Origin: Polaribacter huanghezhanensis
GTDB taxonomy: Bacteria; Bacteroidota; Bacteroidia; Flavobacteriales; Flavobacteriaceae
Length of the DNA stretch: 64,000 nucleotides
Assembly (NCBI RefSeq): GCF_030444335.1
Contig: NZ_CP128595.1
Span: forward strand, 2,060,501-2,124,500
Direction: 5' to 3'
Part shown: positions 61,407 to 64,000 of the stretch, piece after piece
Position numbering within the stretch: the stretch's first letter is position 1
How the letters are laid out: each line of letters opens with the position of its first letter
Notes under the pieces: generated by a model
Told to the model about the DNA's origin: nothing
The model's database searches: none
The model's input: the letters and a program-made list of their open reading frames with translations, nothing else
Position numbers and translations under genes: made by a program

Positions 61407-62033
61407 ATGGATTTAATTTACGTTTTAGATATCATCGGTACATTTGCCTTTGCAATTTCTGGAGCTCTGGTTGCTTCTGATAAAAAATTCGATTTATTTG
61501 GCGTGATTATCATTGCATTTGTAACTGCTGTTGGTGGCGGAATGACACGTGATGTATTAATCAATGCGCATCCAATTAACTGGATTGGCGATTTAAATTA
61601 TATCTGGACAATTATGGCGGCAGTCGTTTTTACCTTTTTATTTAAAAGTAAAATTGCCCATTTAAGCAAAACGATGTTTTTGTTTGATACCATCGGAATT
61701 GGTGTTTTTACAATGTTGGGCGTTCAAAAAGGATTGTCTTTTGATTTACATCCTTTTATTGCGGTTGTTATGGGAATGGTTTCTGCTGTAATTGGTGGAG
61801 TTATTAGAGATGTCTTAACAAACGAAGTTCCGTTGATCTTTAAAAAAGAAATATATGCATCTGCTTGTTTGGTAGGTGGAACAGTTTTTTTGTTGACAAA
61901 TCATTTTAACGCACCAGAAAGCATTCAGTTTTTTGCAACCATCTTAACGGTGATTCTCATTCGTTTATTAGCGGTAAAATTCAACTTACAATTGCCAAAA
62001 ATAAAAGACGATTTGTTTGGTAAAACCTCATAA
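61407..62033 (+). CDS. TRIC/UPF0126-family membrane channel
   Basis: 208 residues with seven predicted membrane spans and two internally repeated halves: GTFAFAISGALVASDKKFDL with VGGGMTRDVLI, and IGIGVFTMLGVQKGLSF with IGGVIRDVLTNEVPLI. This duplication with G-G-G-x-x-R-D-V-L is diagnostic of prokaryotic trimeric intracellular cation channels. Probably a potassium-permeable channel. It is coupled to the helicase gene and followed after 5 bases by the MaoC gene. Confidence 0.9.
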   Translation: MDLIYVLDIIGTFAFAISGALVASDKKFDLFGVIIIAFVTAVGGGMTRDVLINAHPINWIGDLNYIWTIMAAVVFTFLFKSKIAHLSKTMFLFDTIGIGVFTMLGVQKGLSFDLHPFIAVVMGMVSAVIGGVIRDVLTNEVPLIFKKEIYASACLVGGTVFLLTNHFNAPESIQFFATILTVILIRLLAVKFNLQLPKIKDDLFGKTS

Positions 62034-62038
62034 AAGAC

Positions 62039-62500
62039 ATGAAAAATTTCATTTTTAAAAACGTATCAGAATTTAAAAAGATGATTGGTAGAGAATTACC
62101 AACCTCTGACTGGATTACAGTTTCTCAAGAAATGATCAACGATTTTGCAAATGCTACTTTAGACAAACAATGGGTTCATGTTGATGTGGAGCGAGCTAAA
62201 AGAGAATCGCCTTTTAAAAGTACCATTGCGCACGGATTTATGTCCGTGGCTTTATTATCAAAATTCTTAGAAGATTTAATACACATTGATAGCATTAAGT
62301 TGGGGTTGAATTATGGATTGAATTCCGTTCGGTTTGCAAACGCTGTTCCTGTAAACAGTAAGCTGCGTTTAAAAAGTACGGTAAAAAACATCGAGGATCA
62401 TAAAAATGGAATTAAAGTCACTTTTTCTTGTTTTGTAGAAATTGAAAATCAAGAAAAACCCGCTTGTGTCGCAGAGTTTTTAACCTTGTTATTTGAATAA
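62039..62500 (+). CDS. MaoC-like (R)-specific enoyl-CoA hydratase
   Basis: 153 residues, single hotdog domain: SDWITVSQEMINDFANATLD, QWVHVDVERAKRESPFKSTI and the catalytic Asp/His region AHGFMSVALL. GLNYGLNSVRFANAVPVNSK completes the fold. It hydrates trans-2-enoyl-CoA. Last gene of a closely spaced plus-strand unit. Confidence 0.9.
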   Translation: MKNFIFKNVSEFKKMIGRELPTSDWITVSQEMINDFANATLDKQWVHVDVERAKRESPFKSTIAHGFMSVALLSKFLEDLIHIDSIKLGLNYGLNSVRFANAVPVNSKLRLKSTVKNIEDHKNGIKVTFSCFVEIENQEKPACVAEFLTLLFE

Positions 62501-62529
62501 AAAAACGCTTAATTTCTTAAGCGCTTTTT
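62501..62529. terminator. bidirectional terminator
   Basis: CGCTTAA (62506-62512) pairs with TTAAGCG (62517-62523), flanked by A- and T-runs, between the convergent MaoC and membrane protein genes. Confidence 0.88.
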
Positions 62530-62550
62530 ATAAAAATGTGTTGTAATTTT

Positions 62551-62970
62551 TTAGGATAGAATTCCTTTTTTAGTAGCATCTTTAGCATACCAAACTAAAA
62601 ATAAACACACAACAATAATTAGAATTGGCATTGCTAAACTTGGCATTTCAACATTTCTAAATAAATAAATCTGCTGAACAATTGCAGCAAGTGCTGAAAT
62701 TAAAAATAATTTTGCGGCAAATTTTTTCTTTAATAAAAGAAATAGTGCCCCTAAAGCTCCACCAAAAACGGCCAAAGCAAATGCAGCAGTAACCCAGGCA
62801 GGTTGTTCAGTTAAAAATTCTGCTTGCTGTTCTGGTGGTAAAGCAGCAATCATTTCTTCGGTAATAAATGCTCTCGTTAAATAAGCAAAAACACCCATTA
62901 AATTCCAAATGAATGCAACTACTGCAATAATCCAAAATGCTGTAGTTGGTTTGTTCGTTGAATCTGACAT
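62551..62970 (-). CDS. small four-span membrane protein of unknown function
   Basis: 139 residues. Four hydrophobic segments (WIIAVVAFIWNLMGVFAYL; VTAAFALAVFGGALGALFLL; KLFLISALAAIVQQIYLF; MPILIIVVCLFLVWYA) are separated by a proline- and glutamate-rich loop (ALPPEQQAEFLTEQP). Such proteins are frequent in Bacteroidota but I know of no assigned role. Confidence 0.75.
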   Translation of the reverse strand: MSDSTNKPTTAFWIIAVVAFIWNLMGVFAYLTRAFITEEMIAALPPEQQAEFLTEQPAWVTAAFALAVFGGALGALFLLLKKKFAAKLFLISALAAIVQQIYLFRNVEMPSLAMPILIIVVCLFLVWYAKDATKKGILS

Positions 62971-63102
62971 ACGTTAAATTTTAATAATTATTAGTGTTAC
63001 AAGATAGTTAATATCTTGGTAATTAGAAAATTATAAAATATTTAATAAAAATTAACAGATTTTTTTTTGTGAATTTATTCGTTAAAAACCTTAAAAACAA
63101 CG

Positions 63103-63110
63103 TACTTTTG
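63103..63110 (+). promoter_or_regulatory. -7 promoter box for SF2 helicase
   Basis: TACTTTTG matches TAnnTTTG, 22 bases before the ATG at 63133. Confidence 0.55.
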
Positions 63111-63132
63111 CAACTTTCACTAAACAATACAA

Positions 63133-64000
63133 ATGTCAGAAATGTCAGAAATTATTGAAACTACAGAAATAGAAGAACGTAAAACTGGTAAAGATTTATA
63201 TAGTTATCAAAAAGGCGCCATTAATAAAATTTTCAAACTTTTTGAAAATGCTCCAGACGATTATCACTTATTATATCAATTGCCAACTGGAGGAGGGAAG
63301 ACGGTGATTTTTTCTGAAATGGTGAGACAATATTTAAAACATCATCAAAAGAAAGTGTTGGTAATGACGCATAGAATTGAGTTGTGTAAGCAAACATCTT
63401 CTATGTTAACAGAGTTTGGTGTAGATAATAAAGTAATTGATAGCACCGCAAAATTAGATGATCAATCTAATTATTCTTGTTTTGTTGCCATGGTAGAAAC
63501 GCTAAACAATCGTTTAAATGATGACAAACTTGATATTTCTGATATCGGTTTGGTTATTATTGATGAAGCGCATTACAATTCGTTTACCAAATTGTTTAAG
63601 TTTTTTGATAAATCGTTTCTTCTTGGAGTTACAGCAACGCCTTTAAGTTCGAATATTAAATTGCCAATGAAAGACAATTACAATGAGTTAATTGTTGGCG
63701 AAACCATAGAATCTTTAATAGAAAACGAGTTTTTAGCTCAAGCAAAAACCTATTCTTATAATGTTGGATTAACTTCTTTAGTTGTTGGTTCTAATGGCGA
63801 TTATACGGTGAAATCATCAGAAGATTTGTATTCTAACACAATGATGTTAGGCAAGTTATTGCAATCGTATGAAGAACGATCTAAAGGTAAAAAAACATTG
63901 ATATTTAATAACGGAATTAACACTTCAATTCACGTTTACGAAACATTTAAAGCAGCTGGTTATCCGATTGCGCATTTAGACAATACAGCAACAAAAAAAG
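63133..64000 (+). CDS. SF2 DEAD/DEAH-box helicase (partial, runs off the window)
   Basis: 289 residues are present. The N-terminal domain has SYQKGAINKIF (Q-like region), Walker A LPTGGGKTVIFSEMV, MTHRIELCKQT, Walker B VIIDEAHYNSF and LLGVTATPLSS. The second RecA domain begins with KKTLIFNNGINTSIHVYE. It resembles the ResIII/UvrB-like and 'ATP-dependent helicase' group in Bacteroidota. The first nine coding bases are duplicated (ATGTCAGAA twice), so ATG 63133 and ATG 63142 are both possible starts. Confidence 0.88.
   Translation, partial: MSEMSEIIETTEIEERKTGKDLYSYQKGAINKIFKLFENAPDDYHLLYQLPTGGGKTVIFSEMVRQYLKHHQKKVLVMTHRIELCKQTSSMLTEFGVDNKVIDSTAKLDDQSNYSCFVAMVETLNNRLNDDKLDISDIGLVIIDEAHYNSFTKLFKFFDKSFLLGVTATPLSSNIKLPMKDNYNELIVGETIESLIENEFLAQAKTYSYNVGLTSLVVGSNGDYTVKSSEDLYSNTMMLGKLLQSYEERSKGKKTLIFNNGINTSIHVYETFKAAGYPIAHLDNTATKK

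Noticed and set aside
1-64000. tRNA, rRNA, integrase, transposase or phage structural genes
   Set aside because: None was recognised on either strand; the island assignment rests only on the repeated gene ends and gene content.

Overview
The window looks like a chromosomal segment of a marine-type Flavobacteriaceae bacterium (Bacteroidota; Polaribacter/Tenacibaculum-like, inferred). It is very AT-rich, Shine-Dalgarno sequences are weak, and many genes are preceded by the Bacteroidota -7 box TAnnTTTG. Lineage-typical genes include bacillithiol gene bshA, an OstA/LptA-like protein, a DUF3810 protein, a split transketolase and lipoproteins with short lipoboxes. I saw no rRNA, tRNA, CRISPR array, integrase or transposase gene.

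1-6.3 kb: the end of a thioredoxin-like gene, a small secreted-protein gene with a one-base start-proximal frameshift, an aminotransferase/OstA pair, a PLP decarboxylase and a polytopic membrane protein. 6.4-13.4 kb: a denitrification block with a lipoprotein cytochrome c, a copper nitrite reductase fused to cytochrome c (nirK), an SUMF1-domain lipoprotein, an SCO copper chaperone, an outer-membrane porin and an unrecognised 598-aa Cys-containing protein. The cytochrome and nirK genes share a promoter/operator sequence. 13.4-38.2 kb: mostly housekeeping genes (purA, a Fur-family regulator, relA/spoT, M48 protease, rRNA methylase, a set of amidohydrolases partly lacking metal ligands, dnaB, the N-terminal half of transketolase, bshA, aroB, proline dehydrogenase, typA).

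38.3-46.2 kb: a complete histidine operon hisG-D-C-B-H-A-F-I. It is preceded by a leader peptide with four consecutive His codons, a terminator and a matching antiterminator segment, i.e. a classical attenuator. Palindromic repeat elements have invaded this operon; one lies inside hisA and is translated in frame.

46.3-57.7 kb: the accessory part. The 3' end of a DUF2461 gene occurs three times (47.8, 48.6 and 53.1 kb). The copies bracket first a PIN/ribbon-helix-helix toxin-antitoxin pair, then a two-gene module of a 959-aa protein of unknown function and a 323-aa HExxH (zincin-like) protein. This looks like an island, or stacked cassettes, inserted at a protein-gene 3' end. Beyond it lie a secreted M28 peptidase, an OLD-like ATPase with a TOPRIM domain (possible phage defence), two adjacent perfect hairpins, a 78-aa protein made of six 'KIVENFPDF' repeats and a 56-aa glycine-zipper-like protein. 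The 959-aa gene and the repeat gene share similar upstream boxes.

57.7-64 kb: ordinary genes (MATE pump, YkgJ-type Cys-cluster protein, thioesterase, DEAD-box helicase, TRIC-type channel, MaoC dehydratase, small membrane protein) and the start of an SF2 helicase that runs off the window.
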